Shown piece after piece: positions 29,501-39,361 of a stretch of DNA of 64,000 nt; positions within the stretch are counted from its first letter, which is position 1; the number at the start of each line of letters is the position of its first letter. The notes beneath the pieces were generated by a model that saw nothing but the letters and a program-made list of their open reading frames with translations, was not told the origin of the DNA and did not search any database. The stretch is from Corydoras sp. C115 (taxonomy: Eukaryota; Chordata; Actinopteri; Siluriformes; Callichthyidae), in the NCBI GenBank assembly GCA_019802505.1, contig JAFMOC010000007.1:3505001-3569000 (forward strand), written 5' to 3'. Position numbers and translations under genes: made by a program.

Positions 29501-31901
29501 ATTCTACTTAACATCACAATGGCATATTAATGAATTTTTTCTGCTTTTATGTACGATTGCTTTTTTCATAAGCTTCAATTTCCAACTGGTGCACCAAACT
29601 CTCAACAGTAAGTGAATTGCGAGTATGAAATTGATGACCTGTCTAGAGAGTTTCCAACATTAGCCATGTTTATGAAGCTATAAGTAACCTAAAACACATT
29701 TTTCTGCTGAAGGTGTTTTGCATTAAGGCAAGCGGCTGACGTTGAGAGATGAACTTGGTCAGTCACAAAGCCTATTTGTAAAATATAAATTCATTCATTC
29801 ATTATATCCCGCTTTATCCTCTATTAGGGCCGCGGTGGGGTTCCCCATGCCCATCCAGGGGAGAACATCTCGGGCGCTGGGCAGATACTCCCAGGACAGG
29901 GCGCCAATCCATCGCTGGGTACACACTCACACACTCAAACACACTCTATATGGGGCAATTTAGAGAACTCAATTAACTTGATCCATGTTTTTGGACTGTG
30001 GGAGGAAACCGGAGAACCCGGAGGAAACCCACGCGGACACGGGGAGAACATGGAAACTCCACCAAGATGGGGATTCGAACCGGGAATCCCTAGCGCTGAG
30101 AGGCGAACGTGCTAACCACTAAGCCACCGAGCCGCCAAAATATAAATTGTATTTGTTTTTTTAAAGCCATTAAAAAATCACTTAAGTAATTATTACCATT
30201 AGTTTTCATTATTGTAGATATCATTTAAAAATCCGGTACCATTTAATATAACAAATTAGAGTGGCAGTTTTTGTTACAGCACTATTGCAGCTTTTACACG
30301 AAATACTTCTTTAAGCATTTCATTTAATGGTATGTTGTCCTTGAAAGACTCAAAGTGTTATCAAGGCTCAAGGTTTTTAGGTGTATCAGTGTGAGATGAT
30401 GATTTAAAGGCTTCAAGGTCATTAAGCACAAACATTCCTCATACTCACCAGACAGTTGTTTTATTACTTTATTAAAAAGCTTAATTCTCAAGCCAGCCAC
30501 AGAAATATGTATGTTTAGCAAAACAACTTGACCCTTTTGCTCTAGCTAAATTTCACAGGTTCACAACTACCTCACCAGCCCAAGGCAACCAGAGACACTG
30601 TGTCATCACGCCATGTGAAAAGCAGGTTAAGACATCTTTAAATATCCTGTGCTGTATGGAGGCAGAAAGTGTTTAATTGAGGTTCACAATAATTTGTCAT
30701 CATACAGTGTTGAGTCTGAATTTAAAGACTGCATACAAGAATTCAGAAACAACAAACTATAAGCATGTTACATTAAAAATCATTTAAAAAAATGAATTTG
30801 TTTTTTAATTTAGAATTCTAAACAGAAGCAGAATGGTTATTTCATAACTAAAGGGCCATGTAGGAGAACATTTGTCTTCTAGCTTTTTTGCTCTATGGAC
30901 TAAATGAAAACTGACACCTAGTGAATGGGGCTCACATTTTGGATTATAAAGCTAAATAAATGAGATCACAAAAAAGTTACATTGAGATCACATAATTGTA
31001 TAGAGCAAGAAAATATAGTACATCAATCATTATTAAGAAAACTTTGTAACTGATGAGAAAATATGCCAGGACCAAATTTGATTAAACATTTGGACAATTT
31101 ATTACTCAAAATCCTAGTTGCTGTCTTATAAATTTTTTGAAGTTTATGCTGTAATTTATTTTTACATCCTGTTGAAGTGCATTACAGTAATTCAACCTTG
31201 AGTTTTAAAAGCAATAATACATTTTTCTGCATCTAAAATGTAAAATATAGTCTTACTGTCAATATACAGTATATCACATGATATATGATGAAATTATACA
31301 TTCCTGGTAATATTACTAATGTGAATATCAAAAAAAGATCAGAGTTAAATATAATACATATATTATTTAATGTCACTCATGTTTAATTTGAGTTTTCTTT
31401 AATATTTTGTGTGCTAATTTAAGGGTTTACTTGTACACAGTCCTTAATCAGTCTAGTTGTGCCAAAGTTGCATTTAATTTAGTTTAGCTGATGTATCTAA
31501 ATGTGTTAGATATTTTAGATCAGTGTTAGTGGCAAAAAAGTGAAAACAAACATATTTTTAAATAATTGAATGACATGAAACACCTTACGATATTTGTTTG
31601 TGTTACTAACATTGGCCATAAACACAAACAAATTGACAAATATGATTAAAACCAGTGAAAAGTAATTTTTGTTTATGTTCACCATATTTTATAATCTATT
31701 TAGGAAGATGGGGCGGCACGGTGGCTTAGTGGTTAGCACGTTCGCCTCTCAGCACTAGGGATTCCCGGTTCGAATCCCCATCTGGGTGGAGTTTCCATGT
31801 TCTCCCCGTGTCTGCGTGGGTTTCCTCCGGGTTCTCCGGTTTCCTCCCACAGTCCAAAAACATGAATCAAGTCTATTGAATTCTCAAAATTGCCCCATAT
31901 A

Positions 31902-31969
<68 letters not shown>

Positions 31970-34686
31970 CCAGCGATGTCCTTGGTGTATCTGCCCAACG
32001 TCCGAAACATTCGCCCCTGGAGGGTCATGGGGAACCCCAAAGCGACCCTAGTAGAGGATAAAGCAGGAGATAATGGATGGATGGATAGGAAGATGATTCA
32101 CAGTGTAAAATACTGCACAGATACATATTATGGTTTATGCATATTCAAAATAATGTATTAGTTACACAAGATTGCAATTACTGTGTTAAGATTTATAAGC
32201 TAACTGAAATGCCTCATGAACATTGTTAGATCAAAAATAAATGTTAATTTATTCATAATCAAGACTTGTTCATAATCAAAATAAGTTTATTATTGGTAAA
32301 CAGTGTTAAAAAAGCCTGGTTAGGTTTTTTAAAGAATAGGTAAAAGTTATATGGGGATTCTAGGTGTATAACCAAACTTAGAAAGGGTATTGGATAATAT
32401 AATATATTAATTATTGTATGCTTTTGAGTTATTAATATACCATATATAAAAATATACATTTGCTTAAACAATGTCTTAAGCTTATTATAGCTGAAGTATT
32501 TTTCTGGTTTGTTTGTTTTGTCTCAAATCTATTGACAACAGAACAACAGAAAAAAATAACAATAGTCTATATTAAAACTGCGTTCCTAGGTGACCCACAC
32601 AGCTCCTGTGAAACTAATAATTGAAGGACTTGTGTTCTCACAGAACAGTGTGTCTAGAGGTCTCAAAAAACATGTTCTCTTTTTCGGCTCACGTGGGCTC
32701 TTCCTTTTCAGAACTCTGCACTGCACAGTAAGAAAGCTAGATTGTTTTGTTTAATTCTGAATGAAGTGACATTAATAACCAGATAAGCTGGAGGTTGCAA
32801 TACAAACACAATACATATAATCAAACTACAAAGAATGTACAACAGAGATGATTCATTGTAACCATATTCATTTTACAAACCATTTATTTTTAAGAAACAT
32901 AATAGATTCATAACATTCATATAAACTATGTTCAAAATCTAATGTAATTAAATATTTATATTCTGTCTTCAAGTACAACTAGAGAAATGGAATCATTATT
33001 TCACTGAGATATGAATTATTACAAAAGAAGGATATTTCAAACCATAGATCTAATGTATATACCCTGTTTCCATAAAAGTTGAGACACTTTATTAAAAAAA
33101 AGTAAAATGTCCAGAAAGTAAGTTATCCTGGCCTGAATATATATAAAACACTATGAAAACACTAAAAAACTTTTCTACATGATTTTGTCTGTTAAACAAG
33201 GATTCAAGAAAGTTGACAAATTGCAGATTTTAGTTCTCATTGCATTTATAAAACCCTAACCCTAACCCTAACCTTAACCCTAACCCCAACACTTCTGGAA
33301 TTTGGGTTAGTATTCTGCACTTTTTAGCACTAAAGATCAAATGAATCAAATTCAAGACTTCAATAATCAAATTAAATCAATTTAACTATTGTCATTCTTA
33401 CACAATTGGTTTTTAAATGTACAGCACCTTTGATTTATTTTGGGCTAATGGACCTGCAACCCTCCCAGGATGAAGACCTCTGAGCATTTTGTAAATCTAA
33501 AGGACCGGAGTTATTAAACAAGATCTTGACCACATATTGGTGAATCGACAAATTAGTTTTTTCGTCTAAATACTTAAATGTATATGAATTTGAGTTTTAC
33601 AGTAAGCTTTTATCCTCACATATTTTTTTCTTACAAGACAAAATGAATACCAGGTACCATTCCTAGCAAATGTTGCTTTTGTTCACTCTTGAGCTCAGGC
33701 TCAAAAATCTTTAAAGCTGCTTTGAGACAATGCACAACTGTAAAAAGTACTATTAAATGCATTTGTATAAGTAAGAAGTGATGTCAGTCATGCAATTTAT
33801 GTAAAAAAATCAGGTTTTCATGTATTAATTATGGAATGGATTACCTTGTTGATTTTATAGATCACTTTAAGTGGGTAAGGAGGTTTTTCCACCTAAATGA
33901 CTTGTTTTAATATGCTATATAAATTGGGAATAGTGACAAATAAACTCAAATGAGAAATTCTTTGAATTAAAAATGGAATATTTGGGAATATATTTTAAAT
34001 TATATTTTAACAAATGGACAGGTTAAAAGATTTAACACCATTTTTTCGAGGGTTATTTAAAAACTACCAGTCCCGACATTCACAGGCAAAGATTCTTACA
34101 CCTGGCTAAATCTAAAATCACCAATTCAGGCTACCCTCATTTATTTATGATGTGATTGTTCTAATCAATAGGGTGCTGGAGGATTCAGCTAAAGGGAGGT
34201 AAACACTGGCTGAAATTATAGGGAATTTTATGCTGCACCAGTGAAGTGGTCATACTGTATGCTAATGTCACAAGCCCTTGGCAAAAAGCTGTTAATTAAT
34301 TAAAGAAAAAAAAATTAAAGAAACTAATTAAACGTCAAAATTGAATTAGGCTACTTACTATCTATCCATTCATTCAAAAATCCATTAACAAATTCCGTAA
34401 CAATTATTATTTAAAAATCTATTTAAAAGTTTATTATGTGGCCTTCTACGGAAAGCCGTTACAACTAACGTTTCAAACCAGTTAAGTCATTTAACATGTT
34501 ACGATTTAATAAGGGATAATTGTTGAAAAACACTTACAGTCTGCTATGTTGCTTCGATGCCGTCGTTTCTGTCGCGCTGGTACAGCTGATAGATTTAACG
34601 GAGCAGCGGCAAATCTCCGGACACACAAAACGTAAACCATCACAATACCGCATCGTTAAAACCAAAATCAACAGGTACATCTTCAT
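22347..34686 (-). CDS. lhcgr: Luteinizing hormone/choriogonadotropin receptor, complete, 11 exons
   Basis: Glycoprotein-hormone receptor. It binds LH through an LRR ectodomain and signals mainly via Gs/cAMP in gonadal cells. Exons (minus strand): 34538-34686, 29388-29459, 26601-26675, 26276-26350, 25763-25837, 25590-25667, 25333-25401, 25158-25232, 24423-24608, 24045-24110, 22347-23562. They sum to 2136 nt, exactly 711 codons plus stop, and every junction is phase 2. Layout: signal peptide and Cys cluster (1-50), LRRs (51 to about 260), YPSHCC hinge start, sulfotyrosine motif DFEYLDF (342-348), and 7TM (about 374-640) with ERW (477-479) and NPFLY (633-637). LHCGR rather than FSHR or TSHR is indicated by ISAAFKMPLITVTNSK in TM6-TM7 and CSPEADAFNPCED before TM1. 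All visible key residues are intact, and no break was seen. Confidence 0.95.
23870..23950 (+). pseudogene. Small Tc1-like transposase scrap in lhcgr intron 10
   Basis: CATATTGCAGCAAGACAATG followed by ACCCAAACAC matches the LQQDNDPKHT-coding segment of Tc1 transposases. It is too short to place further. Confidence 0.4.
24045..24110 (-). CDS. lhcgr: lhcgr exon 10: hinge
   Basis: 66 nt, phase 2 to 2, so skipping it would keep the frame. It encodes EKQFSGPRNGSSYCDEQNFL with one NGS sequon and one cysteine. Acceptor CACATCAG, donor GTAAGT. It corresponds to the small exon 10 of mammalian LHCGR. Confidence 0.82.
24423..24608 (-). CDS. lhcgr: lhcgr exon 9: last LRRs and hinge start
   Basis: 186 nt, the same length as the human exon. 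It encodes DVSSTALETLPTNGLQS, then AHLTYPSHCCAL with the hinge cysteine pair. The chosen donor GTTTTG at 24422 gives phase 2 and joins exon 10 as MYR-EKQFS. An alternative donor GTACAG six bases into the exon side would also keep the phase but shorten the protein by two residues. Confidence 0.87.
24791..25124 (+). repeat. tRNA-derived V-SINE beside lhcgr exon 8
   Basis: Full-length copy in lhcgr intron 8, lacking the first few head bases. Its 11-bp target duplication TGGTATTTAAA is at 24780-24790 and 25125-25135. The right duplication ends 22 bp from the 3' boundary of exon 8 (25158). It is antisense to the gene. Confidence 0.92.
25158..25232 (-). CDS. lhcgr: lhcgr exon 8: leucine-rich repeat
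   Basis: 75 nt: ILKNNRNLQNIHREAFVGAF and GPAVL. Acceptor TTTCCCAG. The donor is GTACGT, less usual at +3/+4. A SINE target duplication ends only 22 bp beyond the exon. Confidence 0.9.
25333..25401 (-). CDS. lhcgr: lhcgr exon 7: leucine-rich repeat
   Basis: 69 nt, the short LRR unit usual at this position: NLYNNGFREIHNNAFNGTKL. Acceptor ATTTCACAG, donor GTAAAT. It carries an NGT sequon. Confidence 0.92.
25590..25667 (-). CDS. lhcgr: lhcgr exon 6: leucine-rich repeat
   Basis: 78 nt: DICDNLHLQSIPSNAF and GMTSEDITM. The ICDNLH motif is a strong glycoprotein-hormone receptor signature. Donor GTGAGT. Confidence 0.93.
25763..25837 (-). CDS. lhcgr: lhcgr exon 5: leucine-rich repeat
   Basis: 75 nt: SIANTGINMFPDLTSI and EADFIL. 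NTGI and FPDLT are shared with LHCGR family members. Acceptor CATACCTGCAG, donor GTAAGT. Confidence 0.92.
26276..26350 (-). CDS. lhcgr: lhcgr exon 4: leucine-rich repeat
   Basis: 75 nt, one LRR unit: IQNTRSLVHIYPKAFNNLPK and LRYL. Acceptor ATTAAAAATAG, donor GTGAGC. Phase 2 to 2. Confidence 0.92.
26601..26675 (-). CDS. lhcgr: lhcgr exon 3: leucine-rich repeat
   Basis: 75 nt, one LRR unit: EIAQSVTLETIETQAFNNL and NLSEI. Acceptor TTACTTCAG, donor GTAAGA. It carries an NLS glycosylation sequon at the place where mammalian LHCGR has one. Confidence 0.92.
26791..27987 (-). mobile_element. Tc1-like transposon, internally deleted, in lhcgr intron 2
   Basis: Inverted repeats of about 145 bp: left from TACAGTACATCCGGAAAGTA (26791), right ending CTTTCTGGATGCACTGTA (27987). 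Both tips carry TA. The arms share CACAGCG, TTTTTCCACATTTT, ACAAAATACCCCATTATGACC and ATGTGAAAAAAGTT. The element is 1.2 kb, shorter than the usual 1.6 kb, because the 5' transposase part is gone. Same strand as lhcgr. Confidence 0.93.
27009..27785 (-). pseudogene. Tc1-like transposase, N-terminus deleted, catalytic Glu replaced by Lys
   Basis: About 250 codons remain open. WSDETK carries the first Asp and QQDNDLKHTA the second. The third position reads NPIKHLW where the family has NPIEHLW: by the 34-residue spacing, the catalytic Glu is Lys. The HTH DNA-binding half is absent, and the coding frame runs straight into the right inverted repeat near 27790-27845. Doubly inactive, yet with no stop in the remaining catalytic frame. 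Confidence 0.92.
28190..28825. repeat. MITE-like inverted repeat in lhcgr intron 2
   Basis: Arms of about 90-100 bp at 28190-28293 and 28697-28787 are inverted copies, e.g. GATCTAATGGCAGG (as reverse complement on the left) against TTATCTAATGGCAGG, and TTTCTGTACAGCA in both. A short direct repeat (TCTATTGACAGGACCATCCTG at 28316-28336, TGTATTGACAGAACCATCCTG at 28788-28808) adds to the structure. No transposase is inside. Confidence 0.6.
29388..29459 (-). CDS. lhcgr: lhcgr exon 2: leucine-rich repeat
   Basis: 72 nt, one LRR unit, with LRSIPSHSFDGLRGVKRI visible. Acceptor after a T-run (TTTTTTTAG), donor GTGAGT. Phase 2 at both ends, as for all following LRR exons. Confidence 0.9.
29792..30136 (-). 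repeat. tRNA-derived V-SINE, full-length reference copy
   Basis: Described on its own strand. The tRNA-like head GGCGGCTCGGTGGCTTAG leads into TGGTTAGCACG (box A) and GGTTCGAATCCCC (box B), typical of a Pol III promoter. Next comes the conserved V core (GTTTCCATGTTCTCCCCGTG then CGGTTTCCTCCCACAGTCC), a variable TG/GAGT-rich stretch, a body ending GAACCCCACCGC, and a tail GATAATGAATGAATG. The 12-bp target duplication AAAATATAAATT is at 29780-29791 and 30137-30148. It resembles the zebrafish DANA type. Located in lhcgr intron 1. Confidence 0.93.
30150..31700. other. lhcgr intron 1 sequence, no gene seen
   Basis: AT-rich, no recognised coding or repeat structure apart from short low-complexity runs. 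Confidence 0.5.
31711..32085 (+). repeat. tRNA-derived V-SINE with expanded (TG)n
   Basis: Full-length copy in lhcgr intron 1 with a 10-bp target duplication TAGGAAGATG (31701-31710 and 32086-32095). Its internal GTGTGAGTG region has expanded to about 32 TG units (31904-31968). The tail is (GGAT)n rather than (GAAT)n. Confidence 0.93.
33060..33130. repeat. Fragment of a dispersed repeat (AAAAGTTGAGACA type)
   Basis: CCTGTTTCCATAAAAGTTGA then GACACTTTATT resembles the end of a fish DNA element. A related fragment CCTGAAAAGTTGAGACATTT lies at about 36276-36296. Assigned from memory of the pattern only. Confidence 0.4.
33252..33290. repeat. Interstitial telomeric repeat (CCCTAA)n
   Basis: About six and a half units of the vertebrate telomere repeat (AACCCT phase, with one AACCTT and one AACCCC variant) in lhcgr intron 1. 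Internal position, 39 bp long. Confidence 0.95.
33690..33765 (+). repeat. Dispersed repeat tail, plus orientation
   Basis: AAAGCTGCTTTGAGACAATG then TGTAAAAAGTACTATTAAATGC. An inverted relative is at 44705-44775. It resembles the 3' part of a widespread fish repeat; the class is not certain. Confidence 0.5.
34538..34686 (-). CDS. lhcgr: lhcgr exon 1: signal peptide and N-terminal cysteine cluster
   Basis: 149 nt. Two in-frame ATGs two codons apart (34686 and 34680); the upstream one is used here. It encodes a hydrophobic MYLLILVLTM signal, then the LRR N-cap cysteine cluster VCPEICRCS and ISCTS. Donor GTAAGTG. It is identified by frame continuity to exon 2 (HSRL joined to VLNYIHL). Confidence 0.82.
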
Positions 34687-35546
34687 TATATGGACGCTTA
34701 TCTTCTGATTCAGGTTAATTCCTTATTCTTCACAATGTAATGGACTGGAGACACGCACTAGACAGGTATAAATGTTCTTGTCCGCATCTTGTTTTAGAAA
34801 ATTGAAACAGACGAGCTACACTGCTTCTTTTGTAACTCAACAAAGTGGTTAAGACAGAAACATGATGTGTTCTTGTCAGGTGGAAATGTAGTATGAGCTT
34901 CACTCCCCCTAGCGAATCAGATGGAGCCGAGTACTGATGCCTGGCTTAATAATTGAATAAAGTGCATGGCAAAGACGTAGGTCTTTTACAGACCAACATA
35001 TCAACTGATCTGAAAGATCCTCGCTCTACTCAAGTTTTTACATTCTTTTCTCAATCGGGATCATGAGGGAATGCTATTCTGACACTACATTCCTTTTTTG
35101 CAATTAGGTCTTGTGTTCTTTTGTTTTTCTTACCACCAGAACTTGGTATATAAGAGGTGAATATTAAGAACCTCTTAATAATATGTGCATTGCATTGTTG
35201 AATTCTAAAAAAGCAATGCAAATAAACTGTTTTTAGGTTATGCATCTCCATTACAATCTGTAAAACCATCTTTAGCCAAAACAAGTTAAGGAATAAAACA
35301 TTTTTTTAATGCTCTGGATTTGATAAGTAAAATTTCATAAGTAAAAACTTTACACATTATTGCTTTATTACACTTTTTAAATGCTAATAAACACAGATTC
35401 TATTCTGGTTTTAGATAAAATGAAACAATGCATTAAACACATTTATCACCTTAATACACTAAAATAAATAATACAAATATATGTTAAAGTGCCAGTTAAA
35501 AATTTTAAAACACCTAAATCAAATAACAAAATTGAATACTTATCCT
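34687..35546 (-). promoter_or_regulatory. lhcgr upstream region, unresolved
   Basis: 5' flank of lhcgr. No clear TATA box is seen at a fixed distance and the transcription start cannot be placed. Beyond about 35 kb it is plain AT-rich DNA. Confidence 0.3.
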
Positions 35547-35724
35547 GGGCGGCACGGTGGCTTAGTGGTTAGCACGTTCGCCTCTCAGCGCTAGGGATTC
35601 CTGGTTTGAATCCCCATCTGGGTAGAGTTTCCATGTTCTCCCCGTGTCCTCGTGAGTTTCCTCCAGGTTCTCCGGTTTCCTCCCACAGTCCAAGAACATG
35701 GATCAAGTCAATTGAATTCTCCAA
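35547..35724 (+). repeat. V-SINE, 3'-truncated (head and V core)
   Basis: Starts GGGCGGCACGGTGGCTTAG and breaks off in GAATTCTCCAA. It is followed by AT-rich DNA with a (TAA)n run near 35741-35770. Inverted relative to the copy at 35868-36204. Confidence 0.9.
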
Positions 35725-35821
35725 TTCAAAATAAATAAAAATAAAATTAATAATAATAATAATAATAATAAAAATGGGGTGAAGGATTTTCTCCATAACT
35801 ATTGACTTGTGGTGTTATCAT

Positions 35822-35867
35822 TTGTAAGTTGCTTTGGATAAAAGCATCCGCTAAATGACCACATGTA
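35822..35867 (-). repeat. Dispersed repeat interrupted by a SINE
   Basis: TTGTAAGTTGCTTTGGATAA then AAGCATCCGCTAAATGACC is the reverse complement of the start of the repeat at 57369. It continues after the SINE at 36205 (GACCACATGTAATGTAATGTAAATG). Confidence 0.75.
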
Positions 35868-36204
35868 TTCATTCATTCATTATCTCCCGCTTTATCCTCT
35901 ATTAGGGTTCCCCTTGCCCATCCAGGGGAGAATGTCTCAGGCTCTGGGCAGATAGAACCAGGACAGGGCGCCAATCCATCGCTGGGCACACACTCACTCA
36001 CACAGACACACTCTATATGGGGCAATTTGGAGAATTTAATTGACTTGATCCATGTTTTTAGACTGTGGGAGGAAACCGGAGAACCCGGAGGAAACCCACG
36101 CGGACACGGGGAGAACATGGAAACTCCACCCAGATGGGGATTCGAACCAGGAATCCCTAGCGCTGAGAGGCGAATGTGCTAACCACTAAGCCACCGTGCC
36201 GCCC
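35868..36204 (-). repeat. tRNA-derived V-SINE inserted in another repeat
   Basis: Full-length copy with a perfect 11-bp target duplication GACCACATGTA (35857-35867 and 36205-36215). It splits an older dispersed repeat, which dates it as younger than that repeat. Confidence 0.95.
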
Positions 36205-36215
36205 GACCACATGTA

Positions 36216-37455
36216 ATGTAATGTAAATGTATACCAAATAATATGGCCCATGAGTGTAAATAGAAACCTTATATCCTGAAAAGTTGAGACATTTACAACA
36301 AAGCCAATAAAAACAAAACAGTACAATTTATTAGTATATTTAAAGTTTTATTTAACAGAAAACTTAACAAAGATTTTCAGTGTTTTGCATGACAAACATA
36401 TCTATTTGTTTTATAAATAATACAAACAAATAAGTCATAAAATGTTGAGTATAAAAGAAGCATTAACTGGAGGCTTATTTTTTTGTAAGCAAGGATGGGT
36501 TGTAGTTCATGACTTTATGATTTTGAATAAACTTACTGTGTGCACTTACTCCAACAGTTAATATAGTATGGAGACCACAAGGGGGAGGTCTTTCTCCATG
36601 CCAAATATGAATATAATTTAGCAGTTACGTCATAACTGTGCCACGCCACATGCCGCGTCTATCTGTCCTTCTGAGGTAAAACATGAAGTAACTGAAGTGT
36701 AAATGTAAATGTACCAACACTGTCTGATATCACTTTAATTAAGTTATGTAATACAATCCTTGGCAAAAGTTTGCCACACTGTCAAAACCTTCCCTGGCAA
36801 CTATCAAACCATTTAAAGAAAACAAATGCTAATAATAATATTAAACACCCATGAGAAGAGGGCCATATATATGAGAGAGTCAGAGAGAGAGAGAGAAAGT
36901 CTCAGTTGATTCACCAGCCAATAAAAATGTAGGTGTGTTCTTGTTTTTCCAGATGCCAGCTTAGCTGATATTTTTTTATTATCAATAAATTAATTAATTG
37001 ATTACATTTATATTTGGGGCTGGATACTTTGAATATATTTGATATTCCAACAATATTCCAGCAAAAAGATAAAGATTTTACTAATACTGACTATTTAAAA
37101 TGCCCAAACATTTACCTTTTATGTTAAATAAAGTAAACTCTGTGTAATGCAATAAATGTAATTACTTCAGTCTACAGATGTTTTAATATTGTAAATAAAA
37201 TACTGGTATAAATAAAACATGCACTCAAAACTTCTTTATCACGAACTCTTTCATTCATTTTCAGAAGTAAAAAAAAAACTTTTTTTTTTTTTGTAAGTTA
37301 GGCAAGTGATAGTGTGACTAATAGCAGTTTTAAGACTGAAACTGGTAAATCTGTGACCTTGCTGCAACTCATCAACACTTTAAAGATAATTAGGTTACTT
37401 TGGCCTGTTCTAGAATCACCTATGACGACTCTTATATGCACTCTGATGGTTTTTT
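36216..37455. other. Intergenic, no gene seen
   Basis: AT-rich. It holds a fragment of the AAAAGTTGAGACA-type repeat near 36276 and a short GAGA run near 36876-36898. Confidence 0.45.
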
Positions 37456-37469
37456 GCAGTTAAATACAT

Positions 37470-37826
37470 CCATCCATTATCCTCCGCTTTATCATCTACT
37501 AGGGTCGTGGGGGTTCCCCATGCCCATCCAGGGGAGAACGTTTTGGGCGCTGGGCAGACACAGCCAGGACAGGAAGCCAATCTATCGCTGGGCACGATCA
37601 CTCACTCACTCACTCACTCACACACACAAACACACTCTATATGGGGCAATTTGGAGAATTCAATTGACCTTAATCCATGTTTTTTGGACTGTGAGACCGG
37701 AGAACCTGGAGGAAACTCACGCGGACATGGGGAGGGACTTGGAAACTCCACCCAGATGGGGATTCAAACTGAGAATCCCTAGCGCTGAGAGGCGAACGTG
37801 CTAGCCACTAAGCCACCATGCCACCC
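37470..37826 (-). repeat. tRNA-derived V-SINE, full length
   Basis: Perfect 14-bp target duplication GCAGTTAAATACAT (37456-37469 and 37827-37840). The variable region carries an (ACTC)n stretch. Confidence 0.94.
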
Positions 37827-38036
37827 GCAGTTAAATACATAATTAAATTTAAATACAACATTAATTATTAAAGCATCTTAGTCTGCATTGTTTAACCAAG
37901 TTAATTTAATGTGTTACCAAATTATGCATTCATGACTATTTTTCTTCATAGTCCATGAATGCATATTTATATTTATAGATTAACCCAATACATTCAAATC
38001 ATTTTACAATAAAGAACAAAGCCTTGGGCACAAGTT

Positions 38037-38251
38037 CATTCATTCATTCATTCATTATCTTCCGCTTTATCCTATATTAGGGTCGTGGTGGGGTTCCCCA
38101 TGCCCATCCAGGGGAGAACGTTTCGGGCGCTGGGCAGATACACCCAGGACAGGGCGCCAATCTATCGCTGGGCACACACTCACTCACACAGAAACGCACG
38201 AGTGCTGAGTGCTGAGAGGCGAACGTGCTAACCACTAAGCCACCATGCCGT
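38037..38251 (-). repeat. V-SINE with the V core deleted internally
   Basis: The tail half and the tRNA-like head are joined at about 38198-38205, removing the core. It still has a 15-bp target duplication with one mismatch (38022-38036, 38252-38266, CCTTGKGCACAAGTT), so either the deletion preceded insertion or it followed without touching the ends. Confidence 0.9.
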
Positions 38252-38266
38252 CCTTGTGCACAAGTT

Positions 38267-39360
38267 ATGTTATAGTAGTTAAACAGCAGTTGGTAAAAGT
38301 TAAAGATTACAATTCTAAACTGGTACTCTAATAATAAAAGTGCTACTATGACTCACATCTCACAAAATGTATTCACAGGTATGTTACACATTTTTTTTTA
38401 TTATAATATATAATTATTTTCTACTCATTAATTTACTGTCTGATATAAAACCCTAGGTTTTGTAATTTAATTTATATAGTTGAAAATGATTACAAATCAG
38501 AATTAAATTTGGCAAAGAAGTAAGTTTAAATATTATTCCAAACTTAAATATATATTGTCAGTTTTACTGTTTCTGTACTTTACTGATAATTTCCATTCCT
38601 TACAGCTGAAATTTAAAACAGCAGTACTCTTTAGTGTTACTGCTTATGACACACAGAAAACCTATGCAAATTAGATCATCATTTTTTCGATTTAGATAAG
38701 GTAAGAAACAAAAAAGTTAGAAACAAGCATGTAGTGCATAATGTGATCGTTAGAACTTTTGAGTGTGTACAATTTAATATTGTTTTGTTGCCATTTGTTA
38801 CAAAACTGTTTACCATTCTACAAAACTTGACATCAAAAACAGGATGCAAAAACTATAAAAGCTATTTAATGTGGTCATGGGGCAGAAAGCAAGTGTATAA
38901 GAGTGTGCAAACAGCAGTGACGTGTGGAGAGCCTGTTCACCACAAAGAACATCCCGTGCAGAGTGGGGACTCTCGGCCTCCCCGCATCTGCTGCTGTGTA
39001 TCCTCTTTACATGTGGCTTTGTGTGTGTGTGTGTGTGTTTAACATGAGTGTGGGTGGATGAGTAACTGGGTTCTCTCCAACAATGGTATCCCCAGAGAGA
39101 TTGTTAAAAAGAAAGACATGAGCTATTTAGTCTTTCAGTTATCATATTTTCCATTTGCAAAAATAACCTTCTTGTGCCACAAACAGAAAATCATTAAATT
39201 TTAGTCAGTGTTTCGTATAAGGGTAACTGTAAGAAGGCATTTCAAATCATTGTATACATCATTTATGCCACTCAGCATCCTTGTCACTGCATCCTTATCA
39301 AAATTGCTCTTATAGACCACGATTATAGACTACCCTGCGGTAATATAACAAAATATTGAA
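38267..39360. other. Intergenic, no gene seen
   Basis: AT-rich with a short (GT)n at about 39020-39038. The open frame across 38734-39042 shows no domain and ends in the GT repeat. Confidence 0.4.
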
Positions 39361-39361
39361 C

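Noticed and set aside
29792..30136. tRNA gene suggested by box A and box B sequences (also in other SINE copies)
   Set aside because: The boxes are part of the SINE head; no complete cloverleaf with acceptor stem is present, and the sequence continues into the V core and tail.
22347..34686. Follicle-stimulating hormone receptor or thyrotropin receptor as the identity of the GPCR gene
   Set aside because: FSHR and TSHR differ at the TM6-TM7 region and before TM1; ISAAFKMPLITVTNSK and CSPEADAFNPCED match the LHCGR pattern.
34520..34708. Plus-strand open frame of 62 codons
   Set aside because: It is the antisense shadow of lhcgr exon 1 and lacks any domain.
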